The notes: a model not told the origin generated them from the letters alone. DNA of 64,000 bases from Oscillospiraceae bacterium (GCA_034925865.1 JAYFRN010000007.1:1-64000); one strand, 5' to 3'. Counted from the first letter of the stretch, positions 15,814 through 24,841 are shown. Made by a program: numbers and translations.

Positions 15814-16854
15814 ATGAAAAAAGTAAAATGGGGCGTCCTTGGCGCCGGAGGAATTGCCGACAGGAGAACGCTTCCCGGAATGATGCTCGCCAATAACGCC
15901 GAGCTTGTCGCGGTAATGGAAGTCAACAAGGATTTCGCGGAAAAGCTCCGCGTTAAATACAATGCAAAGCGCGCTTATGACAATACGCAGGACCTTGTCA
16001 ATGATCCCGAAATTGAAGCGATTTACATCGCCTCTCCCGTTATCTATCACAAGGAGCAGGTCATCGCGGCTGCCAAAGCGAAAAAGCACCTGCTCGTAGA
16101 AAAGCCAATCGCCATGACCATAGACGATTGCAACGAGCTTGTCAATGCATGCAATAAAGCGGGCGTATTGAGCGCAACCGGATTCATGATGCGTTACGGC
16201 GCATATAATATGGCAATGAAAAAGCTTGTTTCCGAAGGCGCTATCGGACAGATCGTCTCCGCCAGAGGACAGCTCACCTGCTGGTATCCCGAAATTCCGG
16301 GCGCTTGGCGTCAGAACAAATCGCTTTCCGGCGGCGGCGCGCTCATCGATATGGGCATCCATTGCATCGATTTAATCGAATATATCACCGGATCAAAGAC
16401 CGTCGCAACCTTCGGAATAAACGAAACCAAGACATTCAAATATAATGTCGACGATTCTTCCAATATTCTACTCAAGCTCTCCAACGGCGCCACGGCGTAT
16501 GTCGACTCCAACTTCAACATACCCGACGCGGCCGCCAAATGCCGCCTCGAATTCTATGGTACGCGCGGAAGCATTCTCGCCGAAGGAACTATCGGTCAGA
16601 TTGACGGCGGGAAAATTGACGTCGTCATTTCCGAAGCCGGCGGTTACGATGCCGCCCAAAATCGCAACGATGTCACTCCGCTCGAAGTAAAAGTGGATTT
16701 CGGCAATATGTATACGCGTGAGATTGAATCCTTCTCGAATTCCATCCTCACCGGAGCCCCGGTTCAGGTGCCTATGACAGACGCCGTATGGATTCAGAAG
16801 GTCGTAGAAGCCGCATACAAGTCCGGCGAGACCGGAACTCTTGTTACTCTCTGA
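15814..16854 (+). CDS. Gfo/Idh/MocA family NAD(P)-dependent oxidoreductase
   Basis: 346 aa. The N-terminal Rossmann fold begins KVKWGVLGAGGIADR (GxGxxG at 10-15 as GAGGIA). The catalytic EKP motif is at 96-98 (LVEKPIAMT), and the C-terminal alpha/beta domain has GGALIDMGIHCIDLIEY with the active-site D-x-x-x-H. It oxidises a hydroxyl of a sugar, sugar nucleotide or inositol with NAD(P)+. Co-transcribed with the DegT aminotransferase (33-bp gap, GAAAGGA RBS) and ended by the terminator at 16963. Confidence 0.92.
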   Translation: MKKVKWGVLGAGGIADRRTLPGMMLANNAELVAVMEVNKDFAEKLRVKYNAKRAYDNTQDLVNDPEIEAIYIASPVIYHKEQVIAAAKAKKHLLVEKPIAMTIDDCNELVNACNKAGVLSATGFMMRYGAYNMAMKKLVSEGAIGQIVSARGQLTCWYPEIPGAWRQNKSLSGGGALIDMGIHCIDLIEYITGSKTVATFGINETKTFKYNVDDSSNILLKLSNGATAYVDSNFNIPDAAAKCRLEFYGTRGSILAEGTIGQIDGGKIDVVISEAGGYDAAQNRNDVTPLEVKVDFGNMYTREIESFSNSILTGAPVQVPMTDAVWIQKVVEAAYKSGETGTLVTL

Positions 16855-16962
16855 GATAAAGTAGTTATAGCTTTCCGGATGCCTTTTACAAAGGTCCCGG
16901 ATATGCGAAAACATTATTCGCGTTGCGCGGATATGAATTTTATTAAGATTTATGTAAACAAT

Positions 16963-17012
16963 GCTTCCCCGGAACGGTTAAATACCAATTCCGGGGAAGC
17001 GTTTTATTTCTT
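16963..17012 (+). terminator. Rho-independent terminator of the DegT/Gfo operon
   Basis: A 12-bp perfect stem GCTTCCCCGGAA (16963-16974) with TTCCGGGGAAGC (16989-17000), then GTTTTATTTCTT. Confidence 0.9.
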
Positions 17013-17036
17013 AATGATCATGTCCTCTTGGGTGAG

Positions 17037-17438
17037 TCAAACGGCAGCGCCGCTTGGTTCCTTATCCGCCATTATATTAAGTGCCGTGAGAACGCCGACG
17101 GAAAGAAGCATCCATAAAAAGCAGAACAGCGGGCAGACCTGTCCGAGTATATTTCCGGGTTGAGCGGAATAATCCCACACCTCCATTTTAAATACAATAT
17201 TTACAAGGCAGCCCACAATAAATTCGACTTCGGTAATAAACACGGCGCAGATGGCGGCTTTTATTGAAAGACGCAGCATTGACAGCCGGTTTATCGCATA
17301 TATTCCGCACAGACATATTCCTCCGGTAAGAGCCATGCTCCAATGCGTACGTCCGCGGTATACAAGTTCAATAAGGCTGTATCCGGCCGCACCGACGGCG
17401 AAAATGGAGGGGTATTTCAGAATGGCTTTCATTTGCAC
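17037..17438 (-). CDS. Putative ABC-transporter type IV (CmpB, PF06541-like) membrane protein
   Basis: 133 aa with four hydrophobic segments. The GYSLIELVYRGRTHWSMALTGG loop and a later EFIVGCLVNIVFKMEVWDYS segment match the small PF06541 family, annotated as putative ABC permeases but often found with sporulation genes. Its start overlaps the end of spoIIR by 10 bp, so it is translated from the spoIIR message and probably expressed in the forespore. Role unknown. Confidence 0.8.
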   Translation of the reverse strand: MQMKAILKYPSIFAVGAAGYSLIELVYRGRTHWSMALTGGICLCGIYAINRLSMLRLSIKAAICAVFITEVEFIVGCLVNIVFKMEVWDYSAQPGNILGQVCPLFCFLWMLLSVGVLTALNIMADKEPSGAAV

Positions 17439-18040
17439 TTCTTCCTTTCACAAAGCTCTCCGAGTTTGTCTACAATCCAGAATTTGATTTTATACCGGTT
17501 TCGTCCGGAGGTCAGCATCTTTGCGGTTTCTTCTGAAATACCCACTCCGCAAAGAGCTTCGGTTGCTCGCGCACTGTTCAGGCAAAGCGGCGGAAACAAC
17601 ACACACCACCAGTTTTTGCCCTTGCCGGAGCCTATGATCACCTTCAGGGAAATATATTCGCCTGCCGGGAGACTTACACCTTCATATATGCGCATCGGAT
17701 AATACTCCGTGCAAAGCTCTACTTCGGCTTTGTCGTCAAAGCCCTTTTCCTCAAGGACTCCGTCCGCCACAGACTTAAGCGCGTCACCTTCAAGTAAAAA
17801 CAATCTCTTCGCTTCGGTGACATTACTGACGGAGCCGAAGTTATTTCTGGCAAATTCAAGTATGGCATCGCGTACATTAAGCTTAACCGCCTGATCGTCA
17901 TCGGAATCGGAATCCGCTATGACATGAAGCCTTATAACCCCGTCATATATTTCTCCGGCGGTCTTCATCGGCAAAGCGTAAGCTATTAAAATTACAGATA
18001 TAAGTACAAACAACACACCTTCAACAACGGTGTTTCTCAT
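17429..18040 (-). CDS. spoIIR: Stage II sporulation protein R
   Basis: 203 aa. N-terminal hydrophobic segment (about 7-25) acting as signal/anchor, then the SpoIIR domain with GVIRLHVIADSDSDDDQAVKLNVRD and WWCVLFPPLCL. In the family SpoIIR is made in the forespore under sigma-F, crosses to the intermembrane space and triggers SpoIIGA to process pro-sigma-E in the mother cell. A sigma-F-type promoter lies 35-64 bp upstream, and AAGGGGGA precedes the ATG. This is the main evidence that the organism forms endospores. Confidence 0.93.
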   Translation of the reverse strand: MRNTVVEGVLFVLISVILIAYALPMKTAGEIYDGVIRLHVIADSDSDDDQAVKLNVRDAILEFARNNFGSVSNVTEAKRLFLLEGDALKSVADGVLEEKGFDDKAEVELCTEYYPMRIYEGVSLPAGEYISLKVIIGSGKGKNWWCVLFPPLCLNSARATEALCGVGISEETAKMLTSGRNRYKIKFWIVDKLGELCERKKCK

Positions 18041-18074
18041 AAATAAATCCCCCTTCTTATTACAAGTGCAAAAT

Positions 18075-18104
18075 CATTTTTGCCAAGTAGAAGGGAGATT
18101 AAAC
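18075..18104 (-). promoter_or_regulatory. Sigma-F-type promoter of spoIIR
   Basis: Read on the minus strand: GTTTA (18104-18100), a 15-bp spacer, GGCAAAAATG (18084-18075). This fits the B. subtilis sigma-F consensus (GYWTA, 15 bp, GGNRANAHTR) at every constrained position. The predicted start is about 25-30 nt before the spoIIR ATG. Confidence 0.75.
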
Positions 18105-18122
18105 AGTATTCTTAATATTATG

Positions 18123-18605
18123 TTAATTTTTTTCGTATTCTGTGAAGTTGAATGAAACTCCGTTCTCGCAAAGTGTTTCGCTTTTATAAACAAGCTTCCA
18201 CTCGCTTTCATCATACGGAGGAAAAAAAGCGTCCGCACCGAAAACCCCGTTTATCTTCGTGAGATACATACGGCTGCATTCAGGCAAAAGCTGCGTGTAC
18301 ACGCTCTGTCCTCCGAAAACAAAAACATCCTCAGAGGGCGTATCCGCCAGACACGCATTCAGCTCGTCAAGTCCGTGACATACATCTGCGCCGGGTATGT
18401 CAATATGCTTTGATGTCAAAACGATATTGCGTCTGTCCGGCAGAGGAGCGGACCGGGGAAGGGACACAAGCGTGTTATAGCCCATTACGATTGTCTTTCC
18501 GAGCGTAAGCAGCTTAACGCGTTTTAGATCCGAGGGAATTCGGCATAAAAGCTTACCGTCTTTTCCGATCCCGTTTGCCGAATCGAGTGCTGCGATTATA
18601 TTCAT
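18123..18605 (-). CDS. folA: Dihydrofolate reductase
   Basis: 160 aa, usual DHFR length. NADPH/folate motifs: [19 protein letters not shown] (A-x5-GIG), [27 protein letters not shown] (catalytic-site acid Asp27-type in IPSDL, GKT-VMG), and [14 protein letters not shown] (FGG phosphate-binding turn). It reduces dihydrofolate to tetrahydrofolate. Its ATG overlaps the stop of nrdR by 4 bp, so both DNA-precursor genes are coupled. No thymidylate synthase gene is nearby. Confidence 0.94.
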   Translation of the reverse strand: MNIIAALDSANGIGKDGKLLCRIPSDLKRVKLLTLGKTIVMGYNTLVSLPRSAPLPDRRNIVLTSKHIDIPGADVCHGLDELNACLADTPSEDVFVFGGQSVYTQLLPECSRMYLTKINGVFGADAFFPPYDESEWKLVYKSETLCENGVSFNFTEYEKN

Positions 18606-19081
18606 CTCTGCTGATTATCCTCCTGCTTTTTATCTCCAAGCAATATTTTAAGCTCATCCATAAACGTGTTTATATCCTTGAACTGACGGTATACGGATGC
18701 AAAACGGATATACGCGACTTCGTCGACCTTCTTCAGCTTTTCCATAAGAAGCTCTCCGATATAAGAGGAGCTCACTTCGGTTTGCATATTGTTATTTAAA
18801 GTGGATTCGATTTCGTTTACGATTCTTTCCATGTCGGAAGCGGAAACAGGACGCTTTTCACATGCGCGCATTATTCCCTTGAGCAGCTTTGACCGGTCGT
18901 AAACCTCTCTGGATTTATCCTTCTTGACAATGATCAGCGGTATGTTCTCTATGCGCTCGTATGTGGTGAACCTCTTTTGGCAGTCGAGGCATTCTCTGCG
19001 ACGGCGGATTGCGCCGCCTTCTTCGGTGGGACGCGAGTCGAGCACCTTACTTTCGATACAGCCGCAGTTTGGACACTTCAT
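18602..19081 (-). CDS. nrdR: Transcriptional repressor NrdR
   Basis: 159 aa. N-terminal zinc ribbon (Cys3, Cys6, Cys31, Cys34; MKCPNCG ... [13 protein letters not shown]), then the ATP-cone domain (about 47-137, [23 protein letters not shown]). NrdR senses ATP/dATP and represses ribonucleotide reductase operons by binding NrdR boxes. It is directly upstream of and overlapping with folA, a sensible pairing for nucleotide supply. Confidence 0.96.
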   Translation of the reverse strand: MKCPNCGCIESKVLDSRPTEEGGAIRRRRECLDCQKRFTTYERIENIPLIIVKKDKSREVYDRSKLLKGIMRACEKRPVSASDMERIVNEIESTLNNNMQTEVSSSYIGELLMEKLKKVDEVAYIRFASVYRQFKDINTFMDELKILLGDKKQEDNQQR

Positions 19082-19086
19082 GGCAG

Positions 19087-19959
19087 TTACCTCAATTTAT
19101 TATTAATGTGGCCGCTTGTGAAAGAAAAGTTTTGCAAAGTATTATTTGCGGACAGTATATCGGTCGCCGCGTATCTTGAAGCAATATTCAGCGAAATTCC
19201 ATCGCTTTCAGCGGCACAGAAAGCCTTGAGTGCGGAAGATGTGCTTCGATATGCCTTTTCCGGCGTGTTGTTCTCGTCAGACAAGTGAAAAAGCGTAATT
19301 TTATCGGTTCCTCCCGCGACAAGCTCAGTACATAGCTTTGCGCATTCTACGTTTGAAAGATGACCGTGATCGCTTAAAATCCGCTCTTTTAAAAACTGCG
19401 GATATGAACCGCTTTTCAGCATATCAATATCGTGGTTTGATTCTATTACGACTGCGCGGCATCCGTAAAGAGAGCTGCGTATCGTTTGAGTTATACAGCC
19501 GATATCAGTCGCAACGCCGAGAAGCTTTTCCGACGCCCCTTCTCCGAACACAAAGCCGACACTTCCGACGCTGTCATGCGGAGTGGAAAACGGCTCGACC
19601 TCGAGTCCGCATATCTCATATCTCGAATCCGGTCTGATTGTGAGGACTGACTCCGCAAAGGCACGAGCTTCATCCGGGCGGGGAAGCAGCTGATCGTATA
19701 TAGCTCTCGCTACTGGCTCAGTCGCATATATCGGTACGGCGGTACGTTTACAGAGCTGTCCGAGCGCCTTGGTATGGTCGCCGTGTTCATGCGTGATAAA
19801 TATCGCGCTCAATTCCGACGGAGAATCATCAAACAAGCGAAGCGCCTCGCTGATACGTCGCATAGAGCCGCCGGCATCTATCAGAAACCGACCGTATTCT
19901 GTTTTAATGTATATACTGTTTCCGCTGCTGCCGGAAAAAAGGCTGTGACATGTAAGCAT
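19087..19959 (-). CDS. WalJ/YycJ-type MBL-fold metallohydrolase
   Basis: 290 aa. Metallo-beta-lactamase fold with THEHGDH (metal ligands His57, His59, Asp61, His62), the N-terminal [13 protein letters not shown] typical of YycJ, and later ESNHDIDML and SDHGHLSN ligand motifs. In Bacilli YycJ/WalJ acts with the WalKR region and as a DNA exonuclease. Here it is separated from the histidine kinase-regulator pair by 28 kb. It follows the galactokinase and membrane-protein genes on the same strand. Confidence 0.9.
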   Translation of the reverse strand: MLTCHSLFSGSSGNSIYIKTEYGRFLIDAGGSMRRISEALRLFDDSPSELSAIFITHEHGDHTKALGQLCKRTAVPIYATEPVARAIYDQLLPRPDEARAFAESVLTIRPDSRYEICGLEVEPFSTPHDSVGSVGFVFGEGASEKLLGVATDIGCITQTIRSSLYGCRAVVIESNHDIDMLKSGSYPQFLKERILSDHGHLSNVECAKLCTELVAGGTDKITLFHLSDENNTPEKAYRSTSSALKAFCAAESDGISLNIASRYAATDILSANNTLQNFSFTSGHINNKLR

Positions 19960-19980
19960 TTTATTTTTGCCTTAGAAAAA

Positions 19981-20463
19981 TTATATTTGAATATTGAAAA
20001 GAATCAGCATGTAATCAATTAAAAAAACGATAAACACCGGTATTCCGATAATCAGAATTATTTTTGAATACAGCTCTCTGTGCATATCGTCGAGCGAAAG
20101 CGGATTCGGACGCTCCTGAGCTTCCGTTTTTATGTCTGCTTCTGTTTGTGTTGTTTTATCCGACACCTGTGAGCCCAATCTGAATCTGCGAAATTTAGTG
20201 CGGCGTGAAAGCCTTTGATGTGATTTATCAAGAACATATTTTTTATGCGCAGTATCTTCTTTTTTATGTTCTGCTTTAATTATTGGTCCGATTCCTCCGT
20301 TGACAAGCAGGAACAATACGCACGCGACACAGACGATTCCTATATAAATAGGAACAATCCATATGAATTCGAGACTGACCGCTGTGTAATACACCGCGGA
20401 AACGACGACGAACCACAATATAAGATAAAGCATCAAGTGCGTTTTGTCGAGCTTTTTCATCAT
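19981..20463 (-). CDS. Small membrane protein translationally coupled to galactokinase
   Basis: 160 aa from ATG 20463; I recognise no family. Two hydrophobic segments near the N-terminus (about 12-30 and 35-55), a basic and Lys/Gln-rich cytoplasmic middle (about 60-125), and a last hydrophobic segment near the C-terminus (about 135-157). The galK stop and this start share one base (TGATG), so translation is coupled. The ATG is followed at once by a second ATG. The tie to galactokinase is positional only. Confidence 0.7.
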   Translation of the reverse strand: MMKKLDKTHLMLYLILWFVVVSAVYYTAVSLEFIWIVPIYIGIVCVACVLFLLVNGGIGPIIKAEHKKEDTAHKKYVLDKSHQRLSRRTKFRRFRLGSQVSDKTTQTEADIKTEAQERPNPLSLDDMHRELYSKIILIIGIPVFIVFLIDYMLILFNIQI

Positions 20464-21734
20464 CAGATCACCTTTGTGGCGCCGGCCGATCTTATTCCGA
20501 GAACAAGACACGAATTTTCTCCGAAGACCTCGGATACAGTGCGCACGAATTCAGAGATGTATTCTTTGGGCACGAATGCCTGGACCGTTCCGGCAAATCC
20601 TCCGCCGTGCACGCGCCACGCCGCGCGTTTGTCTGAAAGCAGTCGTTCGCAAAGCATGAGACCGACGGAAAGCCCCTGTTCCGACGGAGCGGAGCAGGCG
20701 AAAATATTCTGCAGCCAGATTTGACTTGAACGTCCGGACTCGCGTACGAGCGACAGGAATTGATCGATGTCTCCTGCTTTCAGCGCATCCAGCTGAGACG
20801 CGACGCGTCTGTTCTCGCAGAAAAAGTGATGAGCTCTGAGCACGGCTCTGTCGCCGCACGCGGTCCTCACGGCAGAAAGCGAAGCGTAAAATTTATCTTC
20901 TTCGACTTCTCTGAGCACGGTTTTTCCGAAAAATGCCGCCACCGATTTCATTTCGGAAGGTACCGAGGCATAATCGCCGGTGAGATTGGCGTGGCTTCCG
21001 CCTGTATTGATTATAACAAGATTAATGCCGTAATCGTCCAGATCGACGCCCAGTCTGGTTATCTCGGGATTGGACGGATCGCGAAAATCAATTCCCACAA
21101 AGCCGCCTGAGGCGCAGGCGATCTGATCCATGAGTCCGCTCGGCTTTCCGAAGAATACGTTTTCCGCGTATTGCGATATCTGCGCAAGCTTAACGAAATC
21201 TACTCCGCCATCGTTGTAGAGGTAGTTAAGCACAGTTCCGATCGCGTTTTCAAACGCGGCGGAGCTGGATAATCCGCTGCCCTTCAGAACATGAGATTCG
21301 GTATAAGCGTAAAAGCCTCCTGCTTTATAACCGTTTTTAATGAAACCGTCGTATACACCGGCGATAAGCGCATGAGAGTTATTTTTACGTATGCGGTCTC
21401 CGGGTTTAAAAACATCCTCGGCAAAAGCGAGACTTTTTACTCTGATGACCTCGTTTTCATTTTTGGCCGCCACGGCAATAATGTCAAGATTTATCGACGC
21501 CGCGATAACTCTTCCACGGTTGTGGTCGGTATGATTTCCGGATATTTCGCTTCGTCCGGAAACCGAAAACACTGAAACATCGTGGTCTTTCCCGTAATTA
21601 TCCGAAAATTTATCAATACATTTGGCGTATCTGACGCGGATCGCGTTAATATCGGCTGAATTGCCGTATACAGCTTTAAGCGCTTCGTCATGCGCGCCCG
21701 AGAGAATTCCGGACGCAAGCTCGTTGGGTCTCAT
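20463..21734 (-). CDS. Galactokinase-type GHMP kinase
   Basis: 423 aa. GHMP kinase layout: substrate motif GRSEISGNHTDHN (60-72), ATP motif GSGLSSSAA (152-160), C-terminal MRVHGGGFAGTVQAFVP-like glycine-rich segment. The canonical galactokinase motif is GRxNLIGEHxDY; here Glu is replaced by Asn and Tyr by His, as I recall is usual in clostridial GalK-annotated proteins. It phosphorylates galactose or a related sugar at C1; the precise sugar is not certain. No galT or galE is adjacent. Coupled to the next gene by TGATG. Confidence 0.85.
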   Translation of the reverse strand: MRPNELASGILSGAHDEALKAVYGNSADINAIRVRYAKCIDKFSDNYGKDHDVSVFSVSGRSEISGNHTDHNRGRVIAASINLDIIAVAAKNENEVIRVKSLAFAEDVFKPGDRIRKNNSHALIAGVYDGFIKNGYKAGGFYAYTESHVLKGSGLSSSAAFENAIGTVLNYLYNDGGVDFVKLAQISQYAENVFFGKPSGLMDQIACASGGFVGIDFRDPSNPEITRLGVDLDDYGINLVIINTGGSHANLTGDYASVPSEMKSVAAFFGKTVLREVEEDKFYASLSAVRTACGDRAVLRAHHFFCENRRVASQLDALKAGDIDQFLSLVRESGRSSQIWLQNIFACSAPSEQGLSVGLMLCERLLSDKRAAWRVHGGGFAGTVQAFVPKEYISEFVRTVSEVFGENSCLVLGIRSAGATKVI

Positions 21735-21765
21735 TTATTGTTTGTGCCTTTCGACTTTATAAAAT

Positions 21766-21861
21766 TATTATTAACACAGCAATTTAATACTTCCGCTTAA
21801 AGAGAAAAAGGCTTTGGCATATTGGCTTTTTTCTCATAAACCAAGGATTATTTATTGCCTG
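21766..21861 (+). repeat. Palindromic intergenic repeat, complete copy (copy f)
   Basis: TTATTATTAACACAGCAATT arm, CCGCTTAAAGAGAAAAAGGC with a facing CTTTTTTCTC hairpin around a GGCATATTGG loop, then ACCAAGGATTATTTATTGCC. It lies in the 21735-22087 gap upstream of galK. A further lone arm (GGCGTTATTTAATTGCTG) is at 21993-22010. No gene was seen in this gap. Confidence 0.8.
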
Positions 21862-22026
21862 CTGAAAAATCATAAAACACATACGACGGCAAGGAAATGA
21901 TTAAAATGATTATTCAGGTTCAAGGTTATTAAGACTTACAGTTTAAAATCATGTACATCTAAATTGGCAGACTCCCGAAACCTTCAGTAGGCGTTATTTA
22001 ATTGCTGTTTAATATTATATCATACG

Positions 22027-22064
22027 GATAAAAAAAAGAAAATACCGCATGCGGTATTTTCTTT
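22027..22064 (-). terminator. Terminator of the solute-binding lipoprotein gene
   Basis: A 30-bp perfect palindrome (22035-22064, centre GCATGC) followed on the minus strand by CTTTTTTTTATCC. It sits 24 bp past the stop codon of the lipoprotein gene and may also work on the plus strand. Confidence 0.85.
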
Positions 22065-22087
22065 AAATTTTTATATCAATATGTTGT

Positions 22088-23620
22088 TTACGGATTATTT
22101 TTTGAGTAGATCGCGACTATTTCGTCCAATTTATTTTTATACATATCATCGACTTTGTCATATTCGGAAGCAAATCCGGCGTTTTCTTTTTTCAGTAAAT
22201 TGACCGGAATAAAATTGCCTATATTGTCGAATTGAGCTCCGTAAAGAAAAACGAAGTCAAAATAAACCGTACTGCTCATTATATCCAGCATCTGGGCAAG
22301 ATAATTATCACGGGCATATGCACATTTCAATACTTCTTCATAGTACTTCGGAATCAATTTTCTGTATCCTTCGGCAGCAAGAGCCTCCATGACAGCGCTT
22401 GACATATCAGGATCAGCTGCGGAAGCAGGGACGCCGAACGCGGAAGCGCCCTCCGAGACCTGAGTGCAGTATTCGCCCTGATCCTCGTCGAGCATAGGCA
22501 TCGGCAAAATCGCATAATCATCGTCAAGCTCTCGATATGTGGCAAGATCCTCGACTGATTCGTTCAGGAACATCAATGTGCCGTTTCTGAATTTATCCGT
22601 GAGCTCGTCAAGACCCGTTTGCGATGCGGCTGTTATATAAGCGCCTTCGTTGTTCCACATGACGTCATAAAGCTTTGATATGGCTTCAACAGTATGCTCG
22701 TTATTTAAAACAAACTCAGGATATCCGTCTTGGTTGAATTTTGAAAACTGGATTTCGACTCCGTTTATAGAAGCGGCCTGATTTGCGCAAGGCGACGCGC
22801 CGTAACCGTATATATCGCCTTTGTCCTTTTGCCCATCACCGTTTACGTCGTCATGCACCTGCTTCGAAAGAGACACGAGCTTATCCAGCGTCCATTTACG
22901 GTCTATGACCGTTTGATAGAGCTCATCCGGATTGGTGCTTATGTATTTTTCATACACACCCTTATTAAAAAAGACGCCCTGCATACGGCTGATGCTTGAA
23001 GTTGCTATGCTTCCAATCAGGAGATAAAGCTTGTCATTACCTACGGTTGATGCTTTTATCAGCCCCTGAGACCACCATGGAGCTTTGAAATCGATATATT
23101 GAGTCTCATGCAAATTCTTAAAAACCTTATCAAGGATCAGGCCATACGCTTCATACATTCTTATTGAGGATATATCGCATTCATTGCTGCCTGACAGTGC
23201 GATGTTTTTTATAGTTTCGGCTGATTTATAATTATCGCCTATCGCGGTGACCTTCAATACAACCTTGAGTCTTGTTTCGACAGCTTCTTTGCGTTCATAC
23301 AACGCGTCGTTTACGATTTCATTGTCATAATTTTCAGCATAGAATTCGCCTGCCCAGTTATCACGGCAGTACATATTCACCGTGGCTCCCTCATAATCGA
23401 GATCTTCGGGCAGCTTATCCGGTATGTTCTCACGCGACATCTCCGTATCCGAAGGATCATTGGTCGATGTTATCGGATCAGAATTGTTTTCCGCCGCGGT
23501 TTTTGTCGCGGATTTCTTTGAATCAATATTTGAGCATGCAACAACAGTTAAAAGCATTGCTGTCAGTAAAAATACCGACACAACGGCAAGCAACAAACCA
23601 TTATTCCGTTTAAACTTCAT
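22088..23620 (-). CDS. Extracellular solute-binding lipoprotein (sugar ABC importer, family 1-like)
   Basis: 510 aa from ATG 23620 (AGGAG 10 bp upstream; a longer frame has no RBS). Lipoprotein signal peptide with lipobox VVAC (Cys29) then a Ser/Asn/Asp-rich linker. The mature part is a family-1-like binding protein with DVNGDGQKDKGDIYGYG, an EF-hand-like calcium loop common in this clade. It would sit on the outer membrane face and deliver an oligosaccharide to an ABC importer. No permease genes are adjacent, so it is an orphan subunit. A LysR regulator lies directly upstream; its own promoter falls between them. Confidence 0.88.
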   Translation of the reverse strand: MKFKRNNGLLLAVVSVFLLTAMLLTVVACSNIDSKKSATKTAAENNSDPITSTNDPSDTEMSRENIPDKLPEDLDYEGATVNMYCRDNWAGEFYAENYDNEIVNDALYERKEAVETRLKVVLKVTAIGDNYKSAETIKNIALSGSNECDISSIRMYEAYGLILDKVFKNLHETQYIDFKAPWWSQGLIKASTVGNDKLYLLIGSIATSSISRMQGVFFNKGVYEKYISTNPDELYQTVIDRKWTLDKLVSLSKQVHDDVNGDGQKDKGDIYGYGASPCANQAASINGVEIQFSKFNQDGYPEFVLNNEHTVEAISKLYDVMWNNEGAYITAASQTGLDELTDKFRNGTLMFLNESVEDLATYRELDDDYAILPMPMLDEDQGEYCTQVSEGASAFGVPASAADPDMSSAVMEALAAEGYRKLIPKYYEEVLKCAYARDNYLAQMLDIMSSTVYFDFVFLYGAQFDNIGNFIPVNLLKKENAGFASEYDKVDDMYKNKLDEIVAIYSKNNP

Positions 23621-23651
23621 TGTGATTAAGCTCCTGTAAATTATTTTCGTT

Positions 23652-23757
23652 ATTATTTCTTCGCAATAAAATAATCGCTTATGAAAAAGCCCTCTGTAGC
23701 TTTTTCTCTCATGTCGCGGGTTAAATATAAACATCAATTATTTATTGCTTTTTAATA
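23652..23757 (+). repeat. Palindromic intergenic repeat, degraded copy (copy g) in the lipoprotein gene leader
   Basis: Contains TAATCGCTTATGAAAAAGCC and a facing CTTTTTCTCTCATG hairpin, then AATTATTTATTGCTTTTTAA. It lies between the -10 at 23771-23776 and the ATG at 23620, so it is in the mRNA leader of the solute-binding protein. Confidence 0.6.
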
Positions 23758-23770
23758 ATATTCAGCATTA

Positions 23771-23799
23771 ATTTTACCATTGCTTAATGCAGGAGTCAA
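23771..23799 (-). promoter_or_regulatory. Sigma-A promoter of the solute-binding lipoprotein gene
   Basis: On the minus strand TTGACT (23799-23794), a 17-bp spacer, TAAAAT (23776-23771) with extended -10 TGG. It gives a leader of about 145 nt that contains repeat copy g. It lies just after the LysR stop codon. Confidence 0.75.
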
Positions 23800-23836
23800 T
23801 AACAGTTACAGACCGCTTTAACACATATCAGTCCTG

Positions 23837-24748
23837 TTATGGCATATTTTTATTACTTTTTTCTATATCAGAGCGGATATATGAGATTAACAGCTTCACG
23901 GAAGGCGGCAAAGGATGATTTTCCATTGTGACCATGTAAAAAGCCCGTTCCGGAAACGGAGCTGTAAGTTTTATTTCCCGCAGCCTTCCATTGTTTATAG
24001 CCGGAAGCGCAAAATCCTCCGCCACAAACGCCAGCCCCATGCATTGTGCCGCGAATTCAACTATCAGGTCGCTGGTCGCGAGCTCGATTTCCGGACAAAT
24101 ATTCGCGCCGCATTTGGACATATAGCTGTCAGTAAAGCTGCGCGTCGAGGTGTCCTTTGTAAGCATGATGAAAGGATACTGCCTGAGCTCGTCAAATGAT
24201 CTTGCTTTGTCCGCAAGATCAAAGTATTTTTCGCCGCATATGACAATATCTCGTACAGGACGCACGGGAACATATTTTATATCCTTGTCCTGCTCAAGCG
24301 GTCCGCTGACAAAACCAATATCTATCCTGCCCTCTTTAAGGCTCCGTATTGTCTGCGGAGTAGGCGCGTTTGTAACCCTAAGCGACACCTCCGGATAATT
24401 TGCCCTTAGTTTTGAAAGATAGTCCATAAGGAAGAACTTCAATGTCATATCCGACGCGCCCGCGTGAAGCAAGCCGCCATGGAGATTTGCGACGGCAACA
24501 AGCTTTTCCTCACCCTCGGACAGCTTTTTACACGAGTCCTTTACATATGAATACAACAATTCACCTTCGTTTGTAAGCACGACGCCCCGTTGTGTACGGT
24601 AAAAAAGTTTTACCGAAAGCTGGTTCTCCAGATGCTTGATAGCCGAGGTAACGGCTGGCTGTGAAACAAACATTTGTTCTGCGGCTTTGGATATTCCGCC
24701 GGCTTCACAAACCGTGCAGAATATTCTGTAGTGTTCAAAATTTATCAT
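23837..24748 (-). CDS. LysR family transcriptional regulator
   Basis: 303 aa. N-terminal winged helix-turn-helix (1-60, CEAGGISKAAEQMFVSQPAVTSAIKHLENQLSV) and a C-terminal periplasmic-binding-like effector domain (about 90-290, RIDIGFVSGPL). Its closest gene downstream is the solute-binding lipoprotein, whose promoter is 25 bp past this stop codon, so control of that gene is plausible but unproved. The effector is unknown. Confidence 0.9.
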   Translation of the reverse strand: MINFEHYRIFCTVCEAGGISKAAEQMFVSQPAVTSAIKHLENQLSVKLFYRTQRGVVLTNEGELLYSYVKDSCKKLSEGEEKLVAVANLHGGLLHAGASDMTLKFFLMDYLSKLRANYPEVSLRVTNAPTPQTIRSLKEGRIDIGFVSGPLEQDKDIKYVPVRPVRDIVICGEKYFDLADKARSFDELRQYPFIMLTKDTSTRSFTDSYMSKCGANICPEIELATSDLIVEFAAQCMGLAFVAEDFALPAINNGRLREIKLTAPFPERAFYMVTMENHPLPPSVKLLISYIRSDIEKSNKNMP

Positions 24749-24812
24749 TTACCGCACATCCTTCATGTCAAATAAAAAGCAGGAAAACATTAGTTATTTT
24801 TTAAATTAACGG

Positions 24813-24841
24813 TTGCATTTTTAATTTTTTTGCAGTATAAT
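24813..24841 (+). promoter_or_regulatory. Sigma-A promoter of the small transposase-N-terminus-like gene
   Basis: TTGCAT (24813-24818), a 17-bp spacer, TATAAT (24836-24841). It diverges from the lysR start (24748). The next RBS/ATG on this strand is at 25008, giving a leader of about 160 nt. Confidence 0.65.
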
